From NCBI GenBank assembly GCA_030068075.1, contig CM057841.1:7201565-7265564 (forward strand): a DNA stretch of 64,000 nt. The letters run 5' to 3'. The DNA comes from Paguma larvata (lineage: Eukaryota; Chordata; Mammalia; Carnivora; Viverridae). Shown here in pieces: positions 47,280 to 59,115 of this stretch. The notes below the pieces were generated by a model. It saw only the letters and a list, made by a program, of their open reading frames with translations. It did no database searches and was not told the DNA's origin. Each line of letters starts with the position of its first letter. Within the stretch, counting starts at the first letter, position 1. A program made the position numbers and the translations under genes.

Positions 47280-47960
47280 GGATGGCCTATAATTCAACTC
47301 AATTCTGACGCTACCGACTGGAGACAGTGTCATATTTCACAGGTCAAGGCGTCAGTCCCACAAGACTGCCCCTGCCCCTACTTCAGACACCAGTCCAAGT
47401 CCATGTGGTCACCTGTGCTCTGACTGACAAGCTATAGAGTGGAGGTTCCGTTGACCCCCATCCTTGGGCTTGATTAATTTGCTTGAGCGGCTCAGAGAAC
47501 TCGGCTTACTTAATTATGTATTAGTTTATTATATACGATAAAGGGCACAGATATCATCCAGAGGAAAGAGACGCAAAGGGCGAGGTATGAGGGGAGGGGC
47601 GCATCACCCTCCCAGCACCCGTGTCCACTAAGCTGGGGACTCTCCAGCCCACACACCTTCGGGATTTTACGGAGGCCGCATCACACAGGCATGGTGGGGC
47701 ATGAACTCCATTTCCAGCCCCTCTCCCCTCTCTGGATGATGGGGATACAGCTGAAAACTCCGCACTTCTGATCATGGTTTGGCCTTTCTGCGGACCAGCC
47801 CTCATGCAGGAGCCCGCCCAGAGCCACACCATCAGAACGAGAGCTGCTCCTATCACCCAGAACATTCCAAGGGGTTTAGGGACTCTGTCACAGATGAGAT
47901 CGAAGACCAAATATTGGGCCAAAAGTTACCTCTAGTACGTTTTTCACTTAGGGAATTACA
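47280..47960 (+). mobile_element. LTR-like repeat, family A
   Basis: CCCACAAGACTGCCCCTGCC, GCGGCTCAGAGAACTCGGCT, TAGTTTATTATATACGATAA, AACATTCCAAGGGGTTTAGG. Lies between the start exon and KRAB-A of unit 3. Confidence 0.55.
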
Positions 47961-47970
47961 AGGATTTTAG

Positions 47971-48056
47971 GGGGTACCGGGCTGGCTCAGTTGGTTAAGC
48001 ATCCAACTTCAGCTCAGGTCATGATCTCACAGTCTGTGGGTTCGAGCCCCAGATTG
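47971..48056 (+). mobile_element. CAN-type SINE, 3' truncated at a palindrome
   Basis: Only the tRNA-like head remains; it ends in a 20-bp perfect palindrome at 48050-48069. Confidence 0.85.
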
Positions 48057-48479
48057 CAATTGCAATCTGAGAACATGCTGTTACTAAGCACTGGCAAAGA
48101 TTTTAGGCATGGGCGACCCACATGTCACTTAGGAGCACCTACTAGATGCTTTACACGGTTTGGCTCATTGTGTGTGACTACAGGTGAATGGAACTCTATA
48201 TAGTTAATAGTCACCAATCCACTGCAGTCATTATTTCTTTAGATACTTGAATTAAGAACAGATTATGTTCTATGGAGTACGAATCCATTGATACACAAAA
48301 TGTCAAGATAGGCGTGTTTACCTACACAGATGTACCTAAATCCATTTACATGTGTAAGCGGGCCCATGTACACAGATGCACACGCAGGTCCAGGGACAGC
48401 AGGAACTCACCCACATCTGGTAAAGCAGTATGAGGGAATGAAGAAAGAGGACATGAAGAAGGAATTTACTTTTTTACTT

Positions 48480-48663
48480 TTAAGTTTTATTTGTTTTGAA
48501 AGAGAGAGAGAGAGAGAGCGCTAACAGGGGAGGGGGAGAGAGAATCCCAAGCAGGTTCCCTTCTGTCAGTGCAGAACCTGACATGGGACTCTAACTCACA
48601 AACCATGAGATCATGACGGAAGCAGAGATCAAGAGTCAGATGCTTAACCGCCTGAGCCACCCG
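48480..48663 (-). mobile_element. CAN-type SINE next to start exon of unit 3
   Basis: Antisense, 76 bp from the splice donor at 48739. Confidence 0.88.
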
Positions 48664-48739
48664 GGCTCTAGAAACTCTTGACAAGCCTCTCTAAATCCAC
48701 TAGGGAATGAAGGAGAGAATAAAACAAGACAAAAATCAC

Positions 48740-48929
48740 CTGGGCATTGCTCATTTTCTTCTGTTTTGAGAAATGGCCAGCAACTGGGATAGTCTGTCTT
48801 TGTCTCTCCTGGACAGGCCCTAAATTTCTAGTTAGAAATCTAGTCGCCAGCCGAAAGTGTCCCGAAATGACACTGTCTAGGTCCTGGAACCTCCTCTTTC
48901 TTCATTCATTTCTTGTCTCTTCTCAGGAC
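48740..48929 (-). CDS. ZNF432: Start-codon exon of ZNF432-like gene (5' UTR plus MSNAQ)
   Basis: Minus-strand exon between a CCTACAG acceptor (48930) and a GCCCAG/GTGATT donor (48740/48739). ATG lies at 48754-48752; five codons MSNAQ precede the junction. The other two units have MIKAQ here; the Ser and Asn arise from small changes in an otherwise paralogous exon, and human ZNF432 also has NAQ as I remember it. The upstream 175 nt are 5' UTR. Confidence 0.8.
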
Positions 48930-49312
48930 CTGTAGGCCGAAGAGCACAATTACTTTCGGTGTTACATCCTCTCTTGCTGTGCGCTCACCTTGATGCGTGG
49001 TCCCCAGTATTTGAATCTATTTGGTTCCCCAGAAACCACGCCTTAGGCATCAGTCCCTGAGTATGTAGAAGTGGCAGGTACGGGGAAGTGGCAAAGGAGA
49101 ATCGGAACAGAACTATGCCTCAGTGGCAAGTAATTTTCAGATCAATTGTAGAAATGAGGCCATACGGACAGGGAGGAACAGTGAATTCTTCCTTTAAACT
49201 ATGTTCTCTCCTATCTCTTTACAAGTCTTTATATACCCTATTTACATACACTTCAATATGCAGAACGAGCACACCAAAAACAAAATATGAGCTACAGAAT
49301 CAGATTTTTAAA

Positions 49313-49529
49313 AAAAATTTTTAACGTTTTTTATTTACTATTGAGAGACAGAGAGAGACAGGGCATAAGCATAGGAGGGGCAGAGAAAGGGGGAGACACA
49401 GAATCTGAAGGAGGCTCCAGGCTCTGAGCTGTCAGCACAGAACTCATCACGGGGCTCAAATTCACAAACTGCAAGGTCATGACCTGAGCCAAAGTCGGTT
49501 GTTTAACCTACTGAGCCACCCAGGCGCCC
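49313..49529 (-). mobile_element. CAN-type SINE between inverted flanks
   Basis: Near-consensus antisense copy; flanks are inverted, not direct, repeats (49296-49310 and 49550-49564). Confidence 0.9.
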
Positions 49530-49565
49530 CATAATTTTTAAAGTGTTTTTAAAAATCTGATTCTA

Positions 49566-49732
49566 GCGGCGCCTGGGTGGCTCAGGTGGTTAAGTGTCCA
49601 ACTTGGGCTCAGGTCAAGATCTCTCAGTTTGTGGATTCAAGCCCCGAATCGGGCTCTGTGCTGACAGCTCAGAGCCTGGAGCCTGCTTCGGATTCTGTGT
49701 CTCCCTCTTTCTCTGTTTCTCCCCCACTCGCA

Positions 49733-49770
<38 letters not shown>

Positions 49771-49788
49771 ATAAACATTAAAAAACTA
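49566..49788 (+). mobile_element. CAN-type SINE with (CT)n
   Basis: Faces the previous copy; CT run at 49,738-49,767. Confidence 0.9.
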
Positions 49789-50639
49789 ATAAAAATAAAT
49801 ACTGGGAAAATAGCAGACTTTGCATAATATATAACCTAAAAGGAAATATAAAAAGGCTAATTAACTTTAAATCTGTTGAATCGTTTACCTCCCCCAAAGC
49901 TTTCATTTCTGCGGATTCAAAGGGATGGGGTGATGTGAGGAGCGGAAAGAGATTAGAAAATTATATGGAGGAGGGACTTGGACCTGAAGCTTTTGAGGAA
50001 TGTTAACATTCAACACACCAGTTCCAGGAGCCAGTCTGAGCCCAACGCCCGAACCAGCTAGGGTGCCTGAGCCTCCAAGCCTGCTGTCACACAATCCTGC
50101 ACAAAAGACAGGCCACCACCCAACAGTATCAATACCAAAACTAGATCAGCTACACACGTACACTGACCTCCCTTAATGGTTCTAGCGTCATTGAGCTCCA
50201 AAATATTCCAGAACCCGAGCCAGACGCCGCCCTCACTGACAACCACCACTCCACCAGTTGCCAATAACCTACAGGCTGAGCGACCTGCGAAGACCCTGAA
50301 CCCTGGTCTCTCGGTAGTTGATCTGTTGAGATCTTTAATCACTGACTACCAGAGTCCCCCAGGATTGACCCCAAAGACATCTCGATAACAGACATTCAGT
50401 ACATACACTGTTCAGTACAAACATTCCTCCGTGCTCACCTCCAACAACACAGCTGCCTCGCCTACCTTCACCGACTTAGGGGAGCAACAACTTACCTAGA
50501 GGCCGAGAGGCCGCCCCTCTCCCCACCTTTTCTACAAACGGACCCACACAAGGACTTGAGTCTCTCCTGAACCTGCAGCGACCTCTTCAGGGCCTAACTT
50601 ACTTCCCCAAACTTCTTTGCTCTAGTTCCCTCGCCCAGC

Positions 50640-51330
50640 CTCCTCTCCCGGGAACACCTGATGGTGGTCAGCCGCGTTTCTGGCGCGTTTCTATGGAGAA
50701 CGGACTACGGGTTTCCGGCTCTTCCTTATGAGGTCATATGTCCGCGCGGCCGGCGCCCGCGCGTCCTGGGGGCCGCCATCTTTGCACACCTGACGTACGG
50801 GAATCTGGGCAGCGGTGTTTGCTCCGCTAAGCGGAGGAGAAAGAGCGCCGTGGAAACCCTCGCACTTCCTGGCCTCTCCAGGCCTCACAGGAAAATGGGG
50901 AGGTGTTGAGTCTCGGGCTCACGCGAAGCAAACGTGACATGGCGGTAACCTTTGAAGGGACAGAGGCCCTTAGTTGCAGGGGACGCGGAACGGCGCCGAG
51001 TTGACCAAGGCCGGAACCCTTCCCCAACTAAGGGGCGCGGCTCCTAAGGGCGTGATGTCTCAGTTCGGTGGGAAATTAAAATAACCTCCTGGCACCTCGG
51101 TCACGATTCTCATTGCGAAAAGGCTCGGAGGCCGTGTAAAAGCTCCAGCAGGCTTGCCAGGAAAGCAGGCGGCGCGCTGCGGCCGGAGAGGGTTGCGCCC
51201 TGGTGCAGGTGCCCGTCCGCCGGGAGGAAGCCCGCGCTGCCGGGAGCTCCGCGAGGGTGCCGGGGAGACCACGGTTCGGAAAAGTGGCCTGGGGTGGGGG
51301 GTGGGGACATGCTGCCGTCCCAGAAGCCAC
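50640..51330 (-). promoter_or_regulatory. ZNF432: CpG-rich promoter and probable first exon of ZNF432-like gene
   Basis: CpG-rich block. Minus strand 50782-50772 reads AAGATGGCGGC, a perfect YY1 consensus in sense orientation; a plus-strand ACATGGCGG lies at 50938-50946; ETS-type CACTTCCTGG at 50873-50882. Downstream on the minus strand two strong donors could end the first exon: CCTCTAG/GTAAGT at 50496 and TTGGAG/GTGAGC at 50439. The first resembles the CTCTAG/GTACAG donor of unit 2 in position and sequence. Confidence 0.7.
50772..50782 (-). promoter_or_regulatory. YY1 consensus element, unit 3 promoter
   Basis: AAGATGGCGGC on the minus strand, the full YY1 consensus found just downstream of start sites in many CpG promoters. 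It suggests a start site slightly right of 50,782. Confidence 0.65.
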
Positions 51331-51399
51331 GGACGTTGTGAGCCTCTTGCCAGCCTCATCCCATCCATGTCCTTTACAGCCGCTTCTGCCACTAAAGAT

Positions 51400-51533
51400 T
51401 AGGAACGCCTGGGTGGTTCAGGTCACGAGCTCACGGTTCATGGGTTCCAGCCCCGGATCAGGCTCTGTGTTTCCCTCTCTCTCCTTGCCCCTCCCCAACT
51501 CGTGCTCTGTCTCTCAAAAATAAATAGATGTTA
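51400..51533 (+). mobile_element. CAN-type SINE, internally deleted
   Basis: Head GAACGCCTGGGTGG then directly TTCAGGTCACGAGCTC, missing about 40 bp; tail intact. Confidence 0.85.
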
Positions 51534-51539
51534 ATTTAA

Positions 51540-53207
51540 AATCTTTATGAAGATTCATCTGCAGCATAGTCATGAAGTTAGTCGTGTACATACTCCACAT
51601 ACTAGCTTCTTGCACACAGCATAATTGCCTTTGGGTTGTTCCCAGTGTTTGGGATATTGCACCTGGAACTGCTGTGAACAGTCACGTGCAGGAAATAAAA
51701 GGAGCACAAAAAACAGATTGACCACAGCCCTGTGCATCTGCATCGCTTCGCCGAGACATGTTTACCAGTCATTTGCAGGCCTGCTGCCCATTTCTAGCCC
51801 TGCTCTCGCTCATATGCTCCTCTCCGCCCCTCCCAGCCCCGCCAATGCCAGTTCCTGGGCTTAGAAGTCTCCCTCACCACGAAGAACCAGAGATCTCAAG
51901 AACACAGACTGTGGCACAGACGCTAGGTTAACCTGTTTGCCTCCACTATTTTCAAACCCGTAGGCCATAGTTTTCATAGTTGATAAAGTCATGTAACCAC
52001 AGGCCAAAGCATGACCTTCCATCTTCACACTCCTCCATCATTACTATGCCCGCCCGGGCTCGCGCCTGATACTAAAATTGTCCCTGCTTGCACCCTCGGT
52101 CTGTGCTAGGTCCTTTTTATACATCAGGCAAGGCAATCCTTGTAAAACACAAATCAATCATGAAAATTTTCCTGTTCTCAATTATCTAATGACTGCATTA
52201 CAGAATAAAATCTCAAGTATTGAGATAACCAAGTTTAGGTGCTTAAAAGTATATGTTGGGTTGGGGCACCTGGGTGGCTCAGTCGGTTGAGCATCCGACT
52301 TCAGCTCAGAATTCCTGAGCTCACATTCCTGGGTTCCTGCCCCACCTCGGGCTCTGTGCTGATAGCTCAGAACCTGGAGGCTGCTTTGGATTCTGTGTCT
52401 TCCTCTCTCTCTGACCCTCCCTGCTCACGCTCTCTCAAAAAATAAAATAAAAAAGATAAAAAGCATGTATGTTGGATCGAATTTACCCCTTAAGCCAGGG
52501 TTTGTGATGAAATGTAAAACAGCTACTGCAAAGCAAATACCCATTTCTTCTCTATCCAGGACTCAAGCAGAGTATCTCTATTGAACCAAGGGAAAGACTC
52601 TGGAAGGAGGAGACAGGACAAGAGCCCCGATGATAAGAGGAAAAAGGAATAGGAGGGGCAAACCACACGTGTTGTTAAGCAGGTCGCAGAGGAAATGGGA
52701 ATCAAATTATAGCAACCTCCAAAGGTGATAGTTGGGTTCTCCAGTACACCCACGAGGAATCTTACCTCCTTTCATATCCCAGCTTTCCTCCCTCTTAGAC
52801 TGAGTTTCTCATGCTTTTTATTCTGCCTCTCTGGGGAGCCTATTCCTCCTCTCTCCCCCTTTTACAGGCAAACATTGAGCCTAATGACACACATACACAG
52901 TGTTTTTTTGGACAATTCCATTCTTCAGAACTGCCTTACAATTGCTCATTCTTTGCACTGATAGAACTTTTTTCTTTACAATCCATTCACCTTCATCTTC
53001 CAAATCAACATATAATTCTTTTAATTCTATGCCACAAAGAATGTATGACCCTATAAAGCAGCACCAATCAATAGACGGTTCTGTGATGATGTAACTGTCA
53101 TGTAATACATCTGTATTGTCCAACGTGGTAGTCACTAGCCACAGATAACTATTGAACTCTTGGAATGTGAACTCTTGATATTGAGGAAATACATGTTTAA
53201 TTTAACT
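51540..53207. other. Intergenic sequence right of the unit 3 promoter
   Basis: One SINE; otherwise unassigned. TTGCCTTTGGGTTGTTCCCAGTG near 51,627 suggests an old L1 ORF2 piece. Confidence 0.5.
52263..52460 (+). mobile_element. CAN-type SINE
   Basis: Head GGGGCACCTGGGTGGCTCAG, tail with AAATAAAATAAAAAAG. Confidence 0.9.
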
Positions 53208-53220
53208 TTAATCTACATTT

Positions 53221-53425
53221 AGTGTTTTTATTTTATTTTTGAAAGACATAGAGACAGAGCATGAGCAAGGGAAGAACAGAGAGAGAGGGAGATACAGAAT
53301 CTGAAGCAGGCTCCGGGCTCTGAGCCGTCAGCACAGAGCCTGACGTGGAGCTCGAACTCACAGATGGTGAGATCATGACCTGAGCTGAAGTCGGCTGCTT
53401 AACCGACTGAGCCACCCAGGTGCCC
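53221..53425 (-). mobile_element. CAN-type SINE with target duplication
   Basis: Flanks TAATCTACATTTA at 53208-53220 and 53426-53438. Confidence 0.93.
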
Positions 53426-53559
53426 CTAATCTACATTTAAATAGCCACATGTGGCTAATGGCTACGTACAGAACTATGGAGAAATGTATAATCAATGTGG
53501 GGAGATGAGAGATGGGCATTTCTAAAAATGTATTTGTATCCTGGATTATTTATACATTA

Positions 53560-53995
53560 TGTTTTTTCTTTCCAGGCTTTTATTTAAATTCCAGTTAATT
53601 TACATACAGTGAAATACTAGTTTCAAGTGTAGAATTTAGTCCTTCATCACTTAATACAACAGCCAGTGCTCATCACAAGTGCACTCCTTAATCCCCATCA
53701 CCTGTTTAATCCATCCCTCCCCACCCTCCCTCCAGTAACATCGGTTTGTTCTCTATAGTTAAGAGTCTGTTTTTTGGCTTGCCTCTTCTTTTCCTCCCCG
53801 ATGTTCATTTGCTTCTTAAATTCCACAAGTGACAACATAAGGTATTTGTCTTTCTCTGACTTATTTTGCTTAGCATAATACTCTCTAGCTCCATCCACAT
53901 CGTTGCAAATGGCAAGATTTCACTCTTTGGTGGCTAATATTCCACTGTGTATGTGTATGTATCACATCTTCCTTATCCATTCATCAGTCGATTAT
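53560..53995 (-). mobile_element. L1 3' end
   Basis: Antisense carnivore L1 3' UTR and start of ORF2 end (AATTCCAGTTAATTTACATA, CTCATCACAAGTGCACTCCT, GTTCTCTATAGTTAAGAGTC, GCTCCATCCACATCGTTGCA). Truncated at about 53,995. Confidence 0.8.
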
Positions 53996-54194
53996 TTATA
54001 CATTATTAACAGGAGTCCTTCCCTTGTCTCCCAAATACTCTCCTTGGGGAAAAATGTGTTTAGGATCTAACTCGCATCATTCTAAACTGAATACAAACCC
54101 CGTGATCCGATGATTTCACATCCATTTCACCTAATGTGGCGTTTCCATGCTCCTGAGTATGTTGGAGCGTGAAGATATCAATTACGTATAATTC

Positions 54195-54325
54195 AGCTAA
54201 CTTAACCCTCGTTCCAGGAGGGCAAAGACATTTTGTTCACCTCTGTGTCCTTAGCTGGTAGAAAAATTCCGGGTACAAACGAGGTACTTCACAAATCTTC
54301 ACTGAATGAATGGCGATTCGTTCTA
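54195..54325 (+). mobile_element. L2 3' fragment
   Basis: GGAGGGCAAAGACATTTTGT, CACCTCTGTGTCCTTAGCTG and CTTCACTGAATGAATGG match the L2 tail pattern. Confidence 0.55.
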
Positions 54326-54599
54326 AGTAGGTTTCTCAGGTGACTTTACATAATAAAAAGGCTTGACAATCTGTGAAAGGAGTACTACTTTTCAATTAGT
54401 CCTCCACACTGTCCTAGGAAAACTGAACAGCTAGTATATGTTCCCCACCTCCACTAGTCAAATACCGCTTTTTCCTATCAACCAACAAGATTTTCATTCC
54501 CGGCAACATCCAAGTACCAACTACCTTATCTCTTTATAATCACAGCAGTGTTTTGCTTCACTTATGATCTCAGGCTTTCCAGATTAGTTGACAAAACTG

Positions 54600-54775
54600 A
54601 CCAGTCGATGTGGAAGCTAGAGAGTATTATGCTAAGCAAAATACCTCAGAGAAAGACAAATACCTTATGATGTCACTCATGTGGAATTTAAGAAACAAAT
54701 GAACATAGGAGAGGAAACAAAAGAGGCAAACCAAGAAATGACAGGGTAACTAACATCAGACTATGTCTCCATATC
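54600..54775 (+). mobile_element. L1 fragment
   Basis: Sense L1 sequence (ATTATGCTAAGCAAAATACC, GAGAAAGACAAATACCTTAT, ATGTGGAATTTAAGAAACAA). It lies at the 3' end of the unit 4 pseudogene. Confidence 0.7.
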
Positions 54776-55387
54776 AACGGTATAGACAGAGAATGAAATT
54801 TATCAGGCTTTCCTAGTCTCTGCCTTCATAGGTCTCTCAAAATACACTTAACTATATAACGGCCTGGAATTTTTTGTTCACTCTTTTTCTACTATGAGCA
54901 TTTCCTTCCCATAGGTTTTTTGAGACATAATGTGTGAAATAATGGCCCACTGAAGACACAGTCACATTCACTACATTTATAAGATTTTTGTTCCCCTGGG
55001 CAAATTTTCTGCTATCTCCTGACGGTGCAATCTAGCAAGAGGCTATTCCAAAAGGGCCTATGTTCCTATCTGCTAGAAGCCCACTGATATTTAATAATGT
55101 CGGAGAGGCGACAGAAGGCATTTTCAGTCACCAAATCAACAGGGTTTCGCTTCTAAGAAGCTGTGGCTCTGTGGAAGGGTTTTCCACTTTTATGAATCTC
55201 CATGTTTCTCCTTTGTGTGTGTTTATGTTTAATAAGGCAAGACTTGCTTCCCCACACCCAGTGCATTCACAGATCTGTCTCCTGAAGTTTTTTAATGGGT
55301 AATTAAATGGATAATTGCTTCCTGATGGCTTTCCCCCATTCCCTACATTTATGAGGTTTCTTTCTTGTGTGTGTGTGTTTTTTTTTA

Positions 55388-55590
55388 ATTTTCTTTTAAC
55401 GTTTATATATTTTTGAGACAGAGCATGAGTGGGGGAGGGGCAGAGAGAGAGGGAGACACAGAATCCGAAGCAGGATCCAGGCTCTGAGCTGACAGCACAG
55501 AGCCCGACGCGGGGCTCGAACTCACAGACTGTGAGATCATGCCCTGAGCCGAAGTCGGACGCTTAACCGACTGAGCCGCCCAGGCGCCCC
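55388..55590 (-). mobile_element. CAN-type SINE in pseudogene finger exon
   Basis: Near-consensus antisense copy, so a late hit on unit 4. Confidence 0.9.
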
Positions 55591-55638
55591 TGTTTTCTGA
55601 TGTTTAATGAGAGCTGACTTCTGAGGACAGGATTTTCT

Positions 55639-55865
55639 TTTTTTTTCTTTTTTTTCTTTTTTTGTGTTTATTTATTTTTGAGAGAGAGATCGTGAGTGGA
55701 GAAGGGCTGAAAGAGAGGGAAACACAGAATCTGAAACAGGCTCCAGGCTCTGAGCTGTCAGCACAGAGCCTGATGCAGGGCTCGAACTCACAAACCGCTA
55801 GATCAAGACCTAGCCGAAGTGAGCCAAAGTTGGACACTTAACCAACTGAGCCATCCCAGGTGGCC
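55639..55865 (-). mobile_element. CAN-type SINE in pseudogene finger exon, 18-bp target duplication
   Basis: Flanks CTGAGGACAGGATTTTCT at 55621-55638 and 55866-55883 are identical. Confidence 0.93.
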
Positions 55866-56569
55866 CTGAGGACAGGATTTTCTACCGTCCCTACATACAA
55901 AAGAAGTCTTGTTTGTATGAACTCTGATGTCATAAGAGGCCCACCTTGTGGGTGAAGGCTTGCCCACATTCACTGCATATACGGGGTTTCTCACCAGGGT
56001 GAGCTCACCGATGTCCAATGAAACTAACCTTCTGGGTGAAGCCCTTTCCACAGTCATGCATAGGGTTTCTCTCAGGTATGAGTTTTCTGAAGTAAAATGA
56101 GATGTCATTTAAAGAGCAAGGCTCTGCCACATTTAGTGCATCAGCGGGGTTTTCTCCTCTTCCATTTCTCTCGTCTATAATGACTTCTGACATCCTATAA
56201 AACTGGCTTTGCCACATTCACCTATAGAAGGTTTCTCTCCTGTATGATTTTTCTGGTGGTCAGCGAGCACCATGTGCCTTCCCATATGTACTACACCCAG
56301 GGGCTTTCCCTCCCCGGTGAGTCCTCTCACGGTTAGTGAGCTGAGACTTCCTTATGAAGGATTCCCCACATTCGCTGCATATGTGCATTTCCCAATTTTG
56401 TGAGCGCTCTGATGCTTAAGAAACGGGAGCCTTAGTGCTGATGGGTTTTCCAATTTCAGGCAATTTTAGTATGAATTTGCTCACACTTTGTAAGGAGAAA
56501 GGATTTCTCATCTCCACTACACTCAACGGGGTTCTTTATTTCACAGCCTCTGCTTTTGTGTTTTATTTT

Positions 56570-56776
56570 TATTTTTTTAATTTTTTAATGTTTATTTTTG
56601 AGAGACAGAGCGCAAGTGGAGGAGGGGCAGAGAGAGAGGGAGACACAGAATCCAAAGTGGGCTCCAGGCTCTGAGCTGTCAGCACAGAGCCTGATGTGGG
56701 GCTTGAACTCACAGACTGAGATCATGACCTGAGCCGAAGCCAGACGCTTAACCGACTGAGCCACCCAGGCGCCCCT
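56570..56776 (-). mobile_element. CAN-type SINE in pseudogene finger exon, 15-bp target duplication
   Basis: Flanks CACAGCCTCTGCTTT at 56542-56556 and 56777-56791. Confidence 0.93.
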
Positions 56777-56979
56777 CACAGCCTCTGCTTTATCCGACTG
56801 ATTTTAAATTCAATTTCAGAGTTTTCCCCCAGTTTTGCCTTGAAGGAAAATGATGGCGGTCCAGAAGGACAATGTCTTCAGAGGCGCTATGTTCGCAGCA
56901 TCGCTCCATATTTGGTTGTCTTTAGACATCTCCAGCTACGCAAGTGCCACGGCAGATGATCAACTTCCTCGGCTTCTAG

Positions 56980-58900
56980 GGAAGAAGAGAACAATGAACG
57001 CCTAGGTGCGGACTGGCCAGTCGTCAGTGTGGACCGTGTGATCTCAGTATAGATGCGTCTCTAATAATCTTCCTTATTTCTTGAACACTGGTAAAAACAC
57101 AATACGCAAAAATCAAGTGGCAAAAGCAAAAAGCATACAAACAGGCTTATATAATTCACAATGAATAACTATAGAGTCGGCTGCTTTCTAAATAGCATCT
57201 TGCGAAACATGCAGAGAGAGTAGAAACTAAGAAAGCTACCGTTAGAAGAGAAAACACAGGTGGAAGGAGAACATCCTCCAAAATTACGAGGGCTGCATTC
57301 AGTCACTCCACAAATCTTTCTAAAATGCCTGTTAGATACCAGCCACAGTGCCGGTGTTGGGGACACATGAACATATTATTCTAAGTTTACATTCTAGGTA
57401 GGGAAAATAAACTGAGCAAAGAAAAAAGGGAGGCAGGGGCACCTGGGTGGCTCAGTCAGTTAAGCGTCGTGACTTTGGCTCAGGTCATGATCTCATGGTT
57501 CGTGAGATCCAGGCTCTGCGTCGGCCTCTGCTGACAGCTCAGAGCCTGGAGCCTGCTTCAGATTCTGTGTCTCCCTCTCTCTCTGCCCCTCCCCCACTCA
57601 CGCTCTGTCTGTCTCTCTCAAAAATAAATATTAAAAAAAAAGTGGGGGAGGCAGCTGCCAATTGTGAGAAATGGTTAGAAGCAAAGGAGATGAAGAGAGG
57701 TGGGGGAAATGAGGATACACTTATGGAGTAAGACGTGTCTCACCGGTGACTGCAAAATGCGAGGAGAAAGGACATGGAGAATTAAGGTTCACTCCTATAT
57801 ATTTTGCTTGAGTCAAGAGGTAGGTGGAAACTTTCTTCAAGAGGGTGGATGTTACTGAGGTTCAGAATGTGGGGGAAGTAAGTGGACTTTCTGAAGCATA
57901 TAAACATTTTGGTTTTTATTAGACGGCAAGGTGCCAGGACCCAGTTGGATATATAAACGTTGAGAACTGGCCTGAGCGGACACAGCGATGAGGAAAACAT
58001 CAGTATAGAAATATTTAAGGATAAAGGATAAGCTGAGGTCCCGGTGAGAGAATGCAGTGACTGAAAGAAAATTGACACGAAGGACCAAGATGTTAGTCGC
58101 TCAAACATTCAGACTTCTGGTTTGGAAGATCCCACCAAAGGAAACAGACCGTGGTGGTCAAGGGCAGAAGCAGATGCTTCTTACGAACAAGCATCTCAGA
58201 GAGCCAATTCGGAAGGCTGGACCCTCGGTGTTGGAGTCTGACATATCTGTGATGCTCTCGGGTGGTCGTCCACTGTCTAAAATTTACCCCTTTCTTCATT
58301 GTGCAGAGCACCAACAGCCTGGTCATACATTAGAGACAGGACTCTTATCTCCACACTCCAACGTTTAGTCTAGCTGGGGCACGTTCTGGAAGAAAGGGGC
58401 AAAGATGAGAGAGAATGACCACCCAGGAAATTCCACCAGCCTGGTGGACACACAGACTTCTCCAGGGGCAGATGTGCTTCCACACAGGAGAAGACGACTG
58501 TCACCTGCAGTCACATTCTGCATGCTGTACCTATACAGATGTCGCGTCTGATTTCCTCCCATTTTGACATCCCTAAGGCACTGATCCCTCGTCGTGCAGC
58601 CGACTGCATCTTCTTCCAAAATTCTGCACTTCTGTCTCCATGCTGGCCTCAGTTAAGCAGCCTAAAGGGCCACCTGCCTCCTTCTGAACTAAGACTCGGG
58701 TCAGCTAGAGGTTGTTTTTCCTGCAGCCTCTGGCCCTTCCTTATTACTGCCACACACCTGCCACCAGGTAGAAATTAAGACAACCCAGAGCTAAAAACAA
58801 AACAACAAAAAAGCCCCACCATTTATCATGCTACCTCAACTAGTTCAATTACTAACACATAAAGTCTAAACAGTCAGCCTGGCAATAAAAGTTAACATTG
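56980..58900. other. Intron of unit 4, paralogous to unit 3 intron
   Basis: Counterpart of 40.2-42.3 kb with more divergence; includes the old repeat at 57,290-57,430. The minus frame at 57,782-58,108 has no recognisable domain. Confidence 0.7.
57437..57645 (+). mobile_element. CAN-type SINE with target duplication
   Basis: Flanks GGGAGGCAG on both sides. Confidence 0.9.
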
Positions 58901-58902
58901 CT

Positions 58903-59115
58903 TTGGGGCGCCTGGGTGGCTTAGTCAGTTAAGCGTCCAACTTCGGCTCAGGTCATGATCTCACAGTTTGTGAGTTCGGGCTTCACATCAGGCGCTCCGC
59001 TGATGGCGTGGAGCCTGCTTGGGATTCTCTCTCTCCCCCAACTCTCTCTGTCCCACCCTCACTCATACTTTTTTTCTCTCTCTCTCTCAAATAAATAAGC
59101 TTTAAAAAAAAAAAA
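58903..59115 (+). mobile_element. CAN-type SINE with target duplication
   Basis: Flanks TTAACATTGCTTTG and TCAACATTGCTTTG. Confidence 0.92.

Larger units (their letters stand above)
54900..56975 (-). pseudogene. Degenerate zinc-finger exon of unit 4
   Basis: The acceptor CTTCCCTAG at 56976 is preserved and the exon opens EEVDHL, like KVDNHL of unit 3, but a frame change and an in-frame TAG follow within about 30 codons. Finger remnants include CSEC/ESFIRKSQLT around 56,340-56,390, GECGKAS near 56,215, CGKGFTQKVSFIGH near 56,010-56,050 and CREWGKAI near 55,330. A tail relic MPSVASPTLLNISGLL is readable at about 55,070-55,125. SINEs at 55388-55590, 55639-55865 and 56570-56776 break it, two with clear target duplications. 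Not translatable as a finger protein. Confidence 0.85.

Noticed and set aside
51060..51523. Open frames of about 80-110 codons in the third CpG block
   Set aside because: Arg/Pro/Gly-rich, overlapping on both strands, part runs into a SINE; typical composition artefact.
54900..56975. Unit 4 finger exon as a functional divergent gene
   Set aside because: Frame breaks near its start, lost ligands and three SINE insertions leave no continuous frame.
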